DNA of 64,000 nt from Acinetobacter kookii (GTDB lineage: Bacteria > Pseudomonadota > Gammaproteobacteria > Pseudomonadales > Moraxellaceae): contig NZ_FMYO01000003.1 in the NCBI RefSeq assembly GCF_900096895.1, positions 186,001 through 250,000 on the forward strand, read 5' to 3'. A program made the position numbers and the translations under genes. The notes beneath the pieces are model-generated. The model was not told the DNA's origin. It saw only the letters and a list, made by a program, of their open reading frames with translations, and made no database searches. The stretch's first letter is position 1; each line of letters opens with the position of its first letter. Positions 44,583-53,612 of the stretch are shown piece by piece.

Positions 44583-45586
44583 TATGCACATTCCTTCTGA
44601 AAGTTATTTAATAATTCTGCGTAACTTTCTACACTCAGGCGCGGGCCAAACTGTGAAACCACTTCACTTGAAATCAGGATTGAAAGTTCAGCAGCCAGTT
44701 TAAGGCTTAAGCCTGCATTCAATGCATACAGGAATGCGCCTGCAAAGGCATCACCGGCACCATTGGCATCTACCGCAGTCACTTTACGGCCTGGAACTTT
44801 CAAGGTTTGTTCAGAATCGGAAATTAAGGCACCTTCAGCTGACAATGTAATGACAGTGTATTTGCTTTTTAGTTGCAATTTAGCCAGTGCTGCTTCAATT
44901 GAATCGGTTTCTGTGTACATTAAAGCTTCATGATAATTGCACAGCAATAAATCCACGCCATCATCCAAAAGCTCATCCAGACCTTGACGTGCATACTGCA
45001 CCATTGCAGGATCAGAAAGGGTTAAGGCAATTTTTACCCCATGTGCTTTTGCAATTGCACGGGCCTGTTTAACCGCTTGACGTGCAGTATCGCTGGTGGA
45101 CAAATAGCCTTCAATATACAGCCATTTTGCGGTTTTTAAAGGTTCAAAATTAATTTGAGCTTCACTCAGTTCAGCGGTAATGCCGAGGTAAGTTTGCATG
45201 GTGCGTTCAGAGTCCGGACTCACCAGAACCATACAGGTACCTGTCACACCTTCACTGACGGATTGCTCGGCGGTTTGAATACCTGCTTCGTTTAAACCTT
45301 TCAGATAAATCTGACCAAGTTCGTCGTTGCCTACGCGGCAAGCATAAAATGCAGTGCTGCCCAAGGCACTAAAAGCAACGGTGGTATTTGCGGCAGACCC
45401 ACCCGAGGCTTGACCTTTGTATAGTTGTGTTTCTTTTAAATTATTATATAAATTTGCTTGCGTTTCACCATCAGTCAACTGCATAGTGCCTTTTTGCAAA
45501 TTTTGTTGAATCAGGAAATCGTCAGAGACTTTAAATTCTTGGTCGATTAATGCATTACCAATTGCAAAAAGATCAACAGTTGTCAT
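44582..45586 (-). CDS. PfkB-family adenosine kinase-like sugar kinase
   Basis: A 334-residue PfkB-family kinase that resembles adenosine kinase: MTTVDLFAIGNALIDQEFKV, GGSAANTTVAFSALGS, and the PfkB signature AVDANGAGDAFAGAFLYAL with the catalytic Asp. The predicted reaction is ATP-dependent phosphorylation of adenosine or a similar nucleoside. ATG 45586 fits the family; ATG 45595 adds three residues. First gene of the coupled three-gene operon ending with the YqiJ-like gene. Confidence 0.83.
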   Translation of the reverse strand: MTTVDLFAIGNALIDQEFKVSDDFLIQQNLQKGTMQLTDGETQANLYNNLKETQLYKGQASGGSAANTTVAFSALGSTAFYACRVGNDELGQIYLKGLNEAGIQTAEQSVSEGVTGTCMVLVSPDSERTMQTYLGITAELSEAQINFEPLKTAKWLYIEGYLSTSDTARQAVKQARAIAKAHGVKIALTLSDPAMVQYARQGLDELLDDGVDLLLCNYHEALMYTETDSIEAALAKLQLKSKYTVITLSAEGALISDSEQTLKVPGRKVTAVDANGAGDAFAGAFLYALNAGLSLKLAAELSILISSEVVSQFGPRLSVESYAELLNNFQKECA

Positions 45587-45722
45587 GTCTTTCATTCACA
45601 TTTAAATTAAAACGCTAAGTTTACACCAATGCTCATGATTGCTGTAGATTGATGAATAAAATTCAATATATAGTCAATTTATTCGTTCAAAATACCCTAT
45701 AGGACAGAATAAGGAAGGTTAG

Positions 45723-46172
45723 ATGAATATCACGATTGATAAAGCTGAACAATTACCTGAACAAATCAAGGAATTAGCCAAGCAGGCACAGCAAGAAGGA
45801 TTTCAGTTTGTTGATCGATTGATTGAAGAGTTTGAAAGTGGCAAGAACAGGTTTGATCAACCGGGTGAATTCCTGTTGTTGGGCTATCATGATGACAAGC
45901 TTGTGGCTTGTGGCGGTTTAAACCAGCAATGGAATGAAAACGAAATAGATAGCCGGATTGGCCGGGTACGTCGTTTTTATGTCTTGCCTGAATATCGCAA
46001 GCATGGTGTAGGCAAACAACTGTTACAACAGCTGGAAAAAGAGGCTCGTGCCAACTTTTCAGCCCTGTGCCTGAATACCGACACCAAAAATGCAGCACAT
46101 TTCTATCAAAAACAAAACTATGTGTTTGTAGAGAATCATCCCAACTATAGTTATTTCAAATATCTGATCTAG
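45723..46172 (+). CDS. GNAT-family N-acetyltransferase
   Basis: A 149-residue acetyl-CoA-dependent transferase with the GNAT fold: EFLLLGYHDDKLVACGGL, motif A with RVRRFYVLPEYRKHGVGKQLLQQL, and ALCLNTDTKNAAHFYQKQNYVF. The substrate is unknown. AAGGAAGGTTAG precedes ATG 45723. Divergent from the adenosine kinase gene. Confidence 0.85.
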   Translation: MNITIDKAEQLPEQIKELAKQAQQEGFQFVDRLIEEFESGKNRFDQPGEFLLLGYHDDKLVACGGLNQQWNENEIDSRIGRVRRFYVLPEYRKHGVGKQLLQQLEKEARANFSALCLNTDTKNAAHFYQKQNYVFVENHPNYSYFKYLI

Positions 46173-46544
46173 TTTTGGTCTTTGACTATGACACTGTTTA
46201 GTCCAGGTGGGCTTGATGGTGTCATGCTGAAGCAATTTATTAATTTAAAAGCTTTTTATTTTGCTGATACCAGTCTACAAAAATAATTAAAAATTATTTC
46301 AATTCAATCTCTTGTTGATTGTGTGGATAGCTTTGTTTTGCACTGATTTTAAATACGGAATGAGTCCTAGCCAGAATTCATTTTTAATCAGGTTACATTA
46401 AAAAATTGTGCTTCTTTGCTTAAACTATGACGTTCTTAAAACTGGACTAAAATGCTTGGAATTTCGTAACAGTACAAATTCAAATGGTGCAATATTCAGG
46501 TATAATCAAAACCATCTTATAAATATGTAAATGTTGGAGATCAC
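46173..46544. other. 372-base gap before the M16C peptidase gene
   Basis: A+T-rich, gene-free as far as I can see; frames on both strands are under about 20 codons or lack ribosome sites. A weak hairpin ATGACAC/GTGTCAT (46188-46225) may end the GNAT message, and TATAAT at 46501-46506 may be the -10 of the next gene. Confidence 0.5.
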
Positions 46545-49484
46545 ATGACTGTAGATGTCACTGAAACCATTTCTCAAACTGTTCATCCTGCGTTTCAGTT
46601 GATACGTCAACACCATGTTGAAGCCCTAGATATTCGGGTGTCAGAATATCAGCATAAAGTCACGGGGGCCATACATTATCATCTGGCCAGCGATCTGGAT
46701 GAAAATGTCTTTCTGGTGGCGTTTCGTACCCAGCCGATGGATTCAAAAGGCGAGGCGCATATTTTAGAACATACCGCACTCTGCGGTTCTGAAAAATTTC
46801 CGGTTCGTGACCCATTCTTCCTGATGATTCGCCGTTCACTCAATACCTTTATGAACGCGTTCACTTCAGCGGACTGGACCGCTTATCCTTTCGCGACGCA
46901 AAACAAAAAAGATTTTCAGAACCTGCTGGAAGTGTATCTGGATGCCGCTTTTGCTGCGAACTTGAATGAACTGGATTTTGCCCAGGAAGGGATTCGCATT
47001 GAGCTGGAAAATGGCGAACCGGTCTATAAAGGCGTGGTGTTTAATGAAATGAAAGGGGCCATGAGTTCTCCTTCAGATCAGCTCTATCATCAACTGGCGC
47101 ACCATTTATTTCCGCATACCACCTATCATTACAATTCTGGTGGGGATCCCAAGGATATTCCGGACTTAACTTACCCAGAGTTAGTTAATTTCTATAAATC
47201 ACATTACCATCCAAGTAATGCGGTATTTATGACTTTTGGCAATGAGTCGGCTTATTACTTGCAGGAACAGTTTGAAACTTTAGCCTTGTCTAAATTTGAA
47301 AAAGGCCAAACCCTGCATTCAACGCCCGAAACCCGTTTAACTGCACCGCTTGCAGTCACAGAAACCTATGCGGTAGATGCGGAAGACTTGAAGGATAAAA
47401 CCTATCACGTGATTGCATGGCTGTTGCCGCAAGCCAGCGATATTAAATTACGCTTGGGGATGCGCCTGGTTGAAGGAATTTTGCTGGAAGATTCAGCTTC
47501 GCCTTTGCGTCATTATCTGGAAACCTGTGGTTATGCCCAGTCGACCGGTCCAATTATGGGCGTGGATGATTCCAACTTTGAAATGACTTTCTTCTGTGGT
47601 GTACAAGGTTCAAATCCTGAACATGCCCAGGAATTTAAAGACGGTGTGTTTAAGGTGCTTGAAGAAGTGGCTTCCAAACCGGTCGACACTGAAATGGTCG
47701 ATGCCATTTTGCATCAGATTGAATTGCATCAGCGTGAAATCAATGGCGATGGCATGCCTTACGGTTTAAGCTTGATTTTAAATGGATTAAGCAGCGTGAT
47801 TCATCATAGCGATCCAATTCAGGTCTGGGATGTCGATACAGCCATTGAACAGGTGAAAGAAGAACTCAAAGACCCAATGTGGTTGTCGAACCTGATTCAA
47901 GAATATCTGCTGGATAATCCCCATCGTGTACAAATGACTTTGGTGCCTGATGCAACCAAGTCGGCAAGAGAAGCTGAAGCGGAAAAAGCGCGTCTGGCTG
48001 CCATTGGTGCCAAACTGACGGATGAGCAAAAAGCGGAAATTATCAAGCAAACCGAAGCCTTAAAAGAACGTCAAGATTCGCCGGATGATTTGAACCTGTT
48101 GCCAAAAGTCGGTCTGGAAGACGTTCCTGCAGATTTGCACATCGTACAAGGTCAATTGCGTGAAATTATCAGCAATAACCTGGATACGCCTTTGAATTTG
48201 TATCATGCCGGGACCAATGGCATTTACTATCAGCAGGTGCTGGTCAAAATTCCGAATCAGGTGGTTCAGTCGCCATATTTCAATTTACTGTCAATTTTGC
48301 TGGGTGAAGTCGGTGCGGGCGAGTACGACTATCTGGAACTGCAACAACTGCAAACTGCAGTGAGTGGTGGCGTGGGGATGGGTGCATCTTTACGTTCAAA
48401 AATTGATGATAAAAACAAGATTAGTGCTTGGCTCACCTTGACCACCAAATCGCTGGTAAATAATTTTGAAGCCATCCGCCTGTTGAAACTGGCATTTGAA
48501 CAGCTGCGTTTTGATGAGAAAGATCGCATTATTGAATTATTGCAGCAACGTAAAACACGCTGGACTTCACGTATTTCTGGTTCGGGGCATAGTTATGCCA
48601 TGCAAATTGCAGGACGTAACCACAGTGCCTTGGCACAACGTGACTATCAGAATACCGGTTTGGGAGCGCTGAACTGGTTAGGTAATCTGGTGAATAAAAT
48701 TGAAACTGATGAAGCTGCTTATGAGGCGTTAATCGCGGAATTAAAAGCCATTCATCGTCTGCTGTTACAGGCACCCAAACAATTCCTGCTGGTGTGTGAA
48801 GAACAGCAGTCCGATCGTCTGATTGAAGAAATCCAGACGGTTTGGGATAAATTGAGTGTGGATCAAACTCCAGTAGAATTAACGCAAATCATCACAGAAA
48901 ATAGCAATCTTGACGAAGCATGGCTGATTCAGGCCAATGTCCAATTCTGTGCGGCGGCTTATCCTGCGGTAGAAATGTCTCATCCCGATGCTGCACCTCT
49001 TATGGTGTTGGCAGCTTATTTACGCAATGGCTTTTTGCACAGTGCAATTCGTGAAAAAGGTGGGGCTTACGGCGGTGGCGCAAGCTACGACGGCAATGCC
49101 TGCTCGTTCCGTTTCTATAGCTATCGTGATCCGCGCCTGGCAGAGACTTTTAAGGACTTTGATGCCAGTATCCAGTGGTTGTTGAATAGTGAACACAAAC
49201 CGCATCAACTTGAAGAAGCAATTTTGGGCTTAATTGCGAGCATGGATAAACCGGGTTCTCCTGCCGGTGAGGCGATTACTGCCTGCTATGCATTATTGCA
49301 TGCACGTACACCTGCGGTGCGCAAGCAATTACGTGCACGTTTACTTGCTGTAACTCTGGATGATCTGAAACGGGTTGCAGAACAATATCTGGTTCAGCAA
49401 AAACCGGTGAAAGCGGTGGTTGCACCTGTGGCAAAACGTGAAGCGCTGCTTGAACTTGGTTTTGATATTAAACAAGTGAACTAA
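46545..49484 (+). CDS. M16C metallopeptidase (presequence protease-like)
   Basis: A 979-residue peptidase of the M16C (PreP-type) group with the inverted zinc motif HILEH (residues 72-76) and the distal Glu168 in VFNEMKG. The four-domain clam-shell has two homologous halves joined by a linker near 480-520 (KLTDEQKAEIIKQTEALKE). These enzymes degrade short unfolded peptides in a closed chamber. No signal peptide, so it is cytoplasmic unless exported otherwise. TTGGAGATCAC precedes ATG 46545. Followed by pldA after 29 bases. Confidence 0.9.
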   Translation: MTVDVTETISQTVHPAFQLIRQHHVEALDIRVSEYQHKVTGAIHYHLASDLDENVFLVAFRTQPMDSKGEAHILEHTALCGSEKFPVRDPFFLMIRRSLNTFMNAFTSADWTAYPFATQNKKDFQNLLEVYLDAAFAANLNELDFAQEGIRIELENGEPVYKGVVFNEMKGAMSSPSDQLYHQLAHHLFPHTTYHYNSGGDPKDIPDLTYPELVNFYKSHYHPSNAVFMTFGNESAYYLQEQFETLALSKFEKGQTLHSTPETRLTAPLAVTETYAVDAEDLKDKTYHVIAWLLPQASDIKLRLGMRLVEGILLEDSASPLRHYLETCGYAQSTGPIMGVDDSNFEMTFFCGVQGSNPEHAQEFKDGVFKVLEEVASKPVDTEMVDAILHQIELHQREINGDGMPYGLSLILNGLSSVIHHSDPIQVWDVDTAIEQVKEELKDPMWLSNLIQEYLLDNPHRVQMTLVPDATKSAREAEAEKARLAAIGAKLTDEQKAEIIKQTEALKERQDSPDDLNLLPKVGLEDVPADLHIVQGQLREIISNNLDTPLNLYHAGTNGIYYQQVLVKIPNQVVQSPYFNLLSILLGEVGAGEYDYLELQQLQTAVSGGVGMGASLRSKIDDKNKISAWLTLTTKSLVNNFEAIRLLKLAFEQLRFDEKDRIIELLQQRKTRWTSRISGSGHSYAMQIAGRNHSALAQRDYQNTGLGALNWLGNLVNKIETDEAAYEALIAELKAIHRLLLQAPKQFLLVCEEQQSDRLIEEIQTVWDKLSVDQTPVELTQIITENSNLDEAWLIQANVQFCAAAYPAVEMSHPDAAPLMVLAAYLRNGFLHSAIREKGGAYGGGASYDGNACSFRFYSYRDPRLAETFKDFDASIQWLLNSEHKPHQLEEAILGLIASMDKPGSPAGEAITACYALLHARTPAVRKQLRARLLAVTLDDLKRVAEQYLVQQKPVKAVVAPVAKREALLELGFDIKQVN

Positions 49485-49513
49485 TAAAAAAACATCATTT
49501 GAGGTAAGACCCT

Positions 49514-50668
49514 ATGGCGTTCAAAATGTTTGAACGCACTACGCTGCAACTGAGCATGATCATGCTCAGTTCTTTGTATGTGACGAATATTCATGCACAA
49601 ACCCCACAATCATTGATTACTCCCGCAAGTCCGGAAGCATGTGTCGCCTTAGAATCCAATGCGGATCGTCTGGCCTGTTATGACACCTTGTTCAAAGTGC
49701 CGGAGACAGAAAAAATGGCACTGGTGTCTGAACGTCAGGCAGCCAATCAAATCGCACCTGCACCGACTGAACCGGAAACGATAAAAGATAAAATCAGTCA
49801 TGGTGTAAGTAACATATTTGCGGTTGAGGGGCCAAAAATTGATCCCAATACGTCCTTGCTGGACAAGCGTTGGGAGCTGTCACCTGAAAGCAAGCTTGGA
49901 ACCTGGAATATTCGTGCGCACCAGCCGGTTTATTTACTGCCAGGATTCTGGACTTCGGACAAAAATGAACGTCCTTCCAGTCCGAATGAAAACAACACGG
50001 TACAGCTAGGTGATGAGCAAAACCTGAAATCGATGGAAGCCAAGTTCCAGCTGTCTTTAAAAACCAAAGCAGTAGAAAACCTGTTTGGGGATAATGGTGA
50101 TGTCTGGCTGGGTTATACCCAGTCATCACGCTGGCAGGTCTATAATGCAGATGCTTCGCGTCCTTTCCGTGAAACCAACTATGAACCTGAAGCCAGTCTG
50201 GTTTTTCGTACCAATTATGAAATTTTGGGCTTAAATGCACGTTTGCTGGGTGTGACCTTTAACCATCAGTCCAATGGTCGTGCCGATCCTTTATCGCGTA
50301 GCTGGAACCGCATGATCTTTAATATCGGTTTGGAGCGGGACAACTTTGCATTGATGTTACGTCCCTGGTATCGCATTGAAGAAAATGCAAAAGACGATAA
50401 TAACCCGGATATTAAAAACTATATGGGGCGTGGTGATTTAACTGCATTCTACCGCAAGAATGATCATGAGTTTTCGCTGATGCTGCGTCACTCGCTGAAA
50501 GGCGGTAATGATGCGCATGGGGCAGCGCAGTTTGACTGGGCATTCCCGATTAGCGGTAAATTGCGTGGTCATTTCCAGTTGTTTGATGGCTATGGTGAAA
50601 GCCTGATTGATTATAACCATCGTGCGACGTATGTCGGTTTGGGTGTGTCCTTGATGAATTGGTACTAA
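49514..50668 (+). CDS. pldA: Outer-membrane phospholipase A
   Basis: A 384-residue OMPLA. A signal peptide (about 28 residues, ending IHAQ) and an extra N-terminal part of roughly 100 residues precede the beta-barrel; the extra part has a Cys pair (ACVALESNADRLACYDTLF). The catalytic triad is readable: His251 and Ser253 in NHQSNG and Asn265 in SRSWNR. E. coli PldA is about 95 residues shorter. The enzyme hydrolyses phospholipids in the outer membrane when it dimerises with Ca2+. Starts 29 bases after the peptidase gene. Confidence 0.92.
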   Translation: MAFKMFERTTLQLSMIMLSSLYVTNIHAQTPQSLITPASPEACVALESNADRLACYDTLFKVPETEKMALVSERQAANQIAPAPTEPETIKDKISHGVSNIFAVEGPKIDPNTSLLDKRWELSPESKLGTWNIRAHQPVYLLPGFWTSDKNERPSSPNENNTVQLGDEQNLKSMEAKFQLSLKTKAVENLFGDNGDVWLGYTQSSRWQVYNADASRPFRETNYEPEASLVFRTNYEILGLNARLLGVTFNHQSNGRADPLSRSWNRMIFNIGLERDNFALMLRPWYRIEENAKDDNNPDIKNYMGRGDLTAFYRKNDHEFSLMLRHSLKGGNDAHGAAQFDWAFPISGKLRGHFQLFDGYGESLIDYNHRATYVGLGVSLMNWY

Positions 50669-50681
50669 ATCACTGATGCTT

Positions 50682-50710
50682 AAAAAACCACTCTTTATGA
50701 GTGGTTTTTT
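50682..50710. terminator. Bidirectional terminator between pldA and ktrB
   Basis: AAAAACCACTC and GAGTGGTTTTT pair around TTTAT, followed by T residues, between convergent genes. Confidence 0.88.
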
Positions 50711-50722
50711 ATTGAATCGGGT

Positions 50723-52063
50723 TTAACCGATTTGAATATCTGCTGGTGGATGTTTCAAACGGCTCTTTTTCGGGGTGGCAATCAGGTAGGCCAGCGTCAG
50801 AGGTCCCAAACGACCCGCGAACATCAGCAAAATTAAAGCAAACAGACTAGCAGGCTGTAATTCACTGGTGATGCCCCGTGATAGTCCGACTGTACAGGCG
50901 GCTGAAACCGCTTCGAAGAGTAAATCCAGAAAGTCTTTGTTCGGCTCCAGAATAAGAAGTGTAAACGATCCTAAAAATATCAAGATCGCCGTAATGGACA
51001 GGACGGCAAACGCCTTAAATGAAGTCGCTTTTGAAACAGAATGATTAAATACCCGTAATTCTTCAGAACGGCGTAAGAAGGTAATCACGCTTAAAATCAC
51101 AATAATAAAAGTCCCGACTTTAATACCCCCAGCGGTACTTAAAGAACCACCCCCAATAAACATCAAAATCATGGTCACCAGTGTAGAGGCATCTGTCATG
51201 CTGGCTACATCTAAACTGTTAAACCCGGATGAGCGTGGTACGGTGGCATGGAACCAGGCATTCAAGGCTTGATCCCCCAGGCTCATGCTGGATAGGGTGA
51301 GCGGATTATTGGCTTCCAAAGCCCAAATCACAATAAAAGCAAACAGGTTCAAGCCTGCAATGGTGGAGAGCATCAGTTTGCTATTGGGGCTTAATGTTTT
51401 CCAGCGTCGGGCACGCTTGATATCCATCAGCACCACAAAGCCAATACCGCCAATAATGTAAAGCATACTGATGGTAAAGGTAATCAGGTAATGATCCGCA
51501 AAACTCATCAAACTGTTGGGAAACAGGGAAAACCCGCCGTTATTAAACGCGGAAACACTATAAAAAGCCGCATAAAAAAAGGCACGGGAAAAATCGTATT
51601 CCTGCATCCAGGCAATGGTTAAAATAAATGTGCCAATCGCCTCAAAAAACAGAGAATATAACAGCACGCCTTTAATGGTGAATGACACTTTGGCCAGGCT
51701 GGTCTGGCCGATGGTTTCCTGTGCCATCATTTGCTGTTTGAGCCTGATATTAGAGGAAAGACTCAGCGCAGCCAGTATGGCAAAGGTCATAAAACCCAGG
51801 CCGCCACTTTGCAGTAACAGCATAATGACGATCTTGCCAAAGGTGGTATAGGCTTCTCCAACATTGACCACAGACAGCCCGGTAATGGTCACGGCAGAGG
51901 TTGAAGTGAACAGGGCATTGAGCCAGCTTAATTCACCATGATGCGAAATGGGGAGTTTGAGCAATAAGGTTCCGACTATAATAAAGCTCAAGAAACCCAG
52001 CGCCAGTAAGCTTGGAGGGCTCAGGTTAATCGTGTTAGGGCTTTTGTTTTGCGCTTGATTCAT
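50723..52063 (-). CDS. ktrB: TrkH/KtrB-type potassium channel subunit
   Basis: A 446-residue membrane protein with repeated membrane-pore-membrane units. Selectivity-filter-like segments are recognisable: STSAVTITGLSVV, YSVSAFNNGGF, PRSSGFNSLD and SAACTVGLSRG. This fits the KtrB/TrkH potassium transport family. It starts three bases after the regulator gene stop, so the pair is an operon. Confidence 0.9.
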   Translation of the reverse strand: MNQAQNKSPNTINLSPPSLLALGFLSFIIVGTLLLKLPISHHGELSWLNALFTSTSAVTITGLSVVNVGEAYTTFGKIVIMLLLQSGGLGFMTFAILAALSLSSNIRLKQQMMAQETIGQTSLAKVSFTIKGVLLYSLFFEAIGTFILTIAWMQEYDFSRAFFYAAFYSVSAFNNGGFSLFPNSLMSFADHYLITFTISMLYIIGGIGFVVLMDIKRARRWKTLSPNSKLMLSTIAGLNLFAFIVIWALEANNPLTLSSMSLGDQALNAWFHATVPRSSGFNSLDVASMTDASTLVTMILMFIGGGSLSTAGGIKVGTFIIVILSVITFLRRSEELRVFNHSVSKATSFKAFAVLSITAILIFLGSFTLLILEPNKDFLDLLFEAVSAACTVGLSRGITSELQPASLFALILLMFAGRLGPLTLAYLIATPKKSRLKHPPADIQIG

Positions 52064-52066
52064 ATT

Positions 52067-52717
52067 TTATTTAAACCGGGCAGACAGTTTTCTTAAGGGT
52101 TCAAGTTCACCCTCCACGACTAAGATATCACCTTCTTGCAGGATTAAATTAGGATCAATGTTATATAAAATTTCCTTGCCGCGTTTGTGCAGAATGGTTT
52201 TAATTGCCGGAATATTGCCCATCAGGTGATTGAAGCGCTCACCCTTCAAGCTGGCTTTAATCTCGATTTTGACAATGAAGTGATTGTCTTCCAGACCCAT
52301 ATAACGGCTGACCATCGGGTAGCTTAATGACTGGGCTACGCGGGTACCCATATCTTCTTCCGGGTGAATAATTTTACTGACGCCCAGATGGGTCAAAATC
52401 ATGTGATGCGCTTTGGATTTGGCTTTGGCCCAAATTTTGTTCATGCCCATGTTTTTCAGATGCAGCACACATAGAATACTGGCTTCAATGTCTTCGCCAA
52501 TCGCTACTACCACGGCTTCACAGTTTTGAATATTCAGTTCTCTGAGTACATGTTCATCAGTGGCATCTGCAATGACAGCATGGGTGATTTGATCTGAAAT
52601 GCTCTCAACATTTCTTTTGTTGTTATCGATACCAATCACATCGTGATTTAAGCTGACCAGCTGGGTTGCAATGGTGGAACCAAAGCTACCTAAACCAATG
52701 ACTGCAAATAATGCCAT
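52067..52717 (-). CDS. ktrA: TrkA/KtrA-type RCK regulatory subunit
   Basis: A 216-residue cytosolic RCK protein: the Rossmann nucleotide site VIGLGSFGSTIATQL with GIDNNKRNVE, then a C-terminal TrkA-C domain (YNIDPNLILQEGDILVVEG). It gates the KtrB channel in response to nucleotides. First gene of the pair; the promoter must lie in 52718 onward. Confidence 0.9.
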   Translation of the reverse strand: MALFAVIGLGSFGSTIATQLVSLNHDVIGIDNNKRNVESISDQITHAVIADATDEHVLRELNIQNCEAVVVAIGEDIEASILCVLHLKNMGMNKIWAKAKSKAHHMILTHLGVSKIIHPEEDMGTRVAQSLSYPMVSRYMGLEDNHFIVKIEIKASLKGERFNHLMGNIPAIKTILHKRGKEILYNIDPNLILQEGDILVVEGELEPLRKLSARFK

Positions 52718-53009
52718 GCAACGTATTCCTTATCCATTTTTATATGGTTTTGATTCATGAGGTGTTATGGATCTATACACTAATTTTATAATTTTATGGT
52801 TCGTTCAGCTATCCAGCTTACAAAATTATTAATAACAAAGGCTTATTTTGAAAAGCATTGACCTGTATGACCCGAATGTTTTTAGGCATAAATCTATAAA
52901 TTGGTGAATTGTGATTAATTGTGAAGAGTGTGAATTGCAGTATGTCATGAGATGGTCAAAAAACTGCTATATCTTTATAGGCATAATTCTATTTTTATAG
53001 GGAATGAAA

Positions 53010-53555
53010 ATGGATGATAAAAAGATTTTTAAGATATTACAGGGATGGTATCCATTGCTGAAACATCAGGAAATTCCAAAGAAAAAATATAGAGGTGATT
53101 TTCAGCAATTTCGGACATGGCTTTCCACTGAACAGGCAGGCCAGCATGAGCATGCCTATTTAATGTCCATAGACGTTGAAAATCCTTATGAAAATGGATT
53201 GGAACGATGCGCAATGTTGCAGCATAAAAATATTGATATGGGGTTAATCCAGCAAAGCATTCGTAACAGGGCCACGCCTTTATATCAGCATTATCAGAAG
53301 CATAAAGAGGTCATTGGAAAATACTACAATGTAAATGCCCATGTTTTTGATATTGTTTTTGAGGAAATTTATACTTTTTTAAAGTTGCAAAATTTTGAAT
53401 TGTTGATTATTTATGCCGAAACGGCCTATTGGATGGCCGTGCCCGATGAAGATGTCAGAATCCATAAATTCTGTAAGTCCTTCTCAAAACAATTTAAGCA
53501 TGAAGGGATTTGTATAGAACATTATATAAAACTGGACTGCTTAAGATCGACTTGA
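53010..53555 (+). CDS. Hypothetical protein
   Basis: A 181-residue protein from ATG 53010 (MDDKKIFKILQGWYP), which has AGGGA seven bases upstream; ATG 53004 is less likely. It is soluble and helical, with a region rich in His, Glu and Tyr. Motif search by eye finds no family. It is convergent with ilvA and shares a terminator with it. Confidence 0.6.
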   Translation: MDDKKIFKILQGWYPLLKHQEIPKKKYRGDFQQFRTWLSTEQAGQHEHAYLMSIDVENPYENGLERCAMLQHKNIDMGLIQQSIRNRATPLYQHYQKHKEVIGKYYNVNAHVFDIVFEEIYTFLKLQNFELLIIYAETAYWMAVPDEDVRIHKFCKSFSKQFKHEGICIEHYIKLDCLRST

Positions 53556-53571
53556 AAACCATTTGAATTCT

Positions 53572-53602
53572 AAAAAAAGAGCCAATGAATGGCTCTTTTT
53601 TA
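53572..53602. terminator. Bidirectional terminator between ilvA and the orphan
   Basis: AAAAAGAGCCA pairs with TGGCTCTTTTT around ATGAA, with A and T runs on the flanks. Confidence 0.88.
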
Positions 53603-53612
53603 ATGAGTGGGC

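Noticed and set aside
46188..46225. Hairpin after the GNAT gene as a terminator
   Set aside because: Only a seven-base stem over a long loop with no T run; kept as a weak note in the gap entry only.
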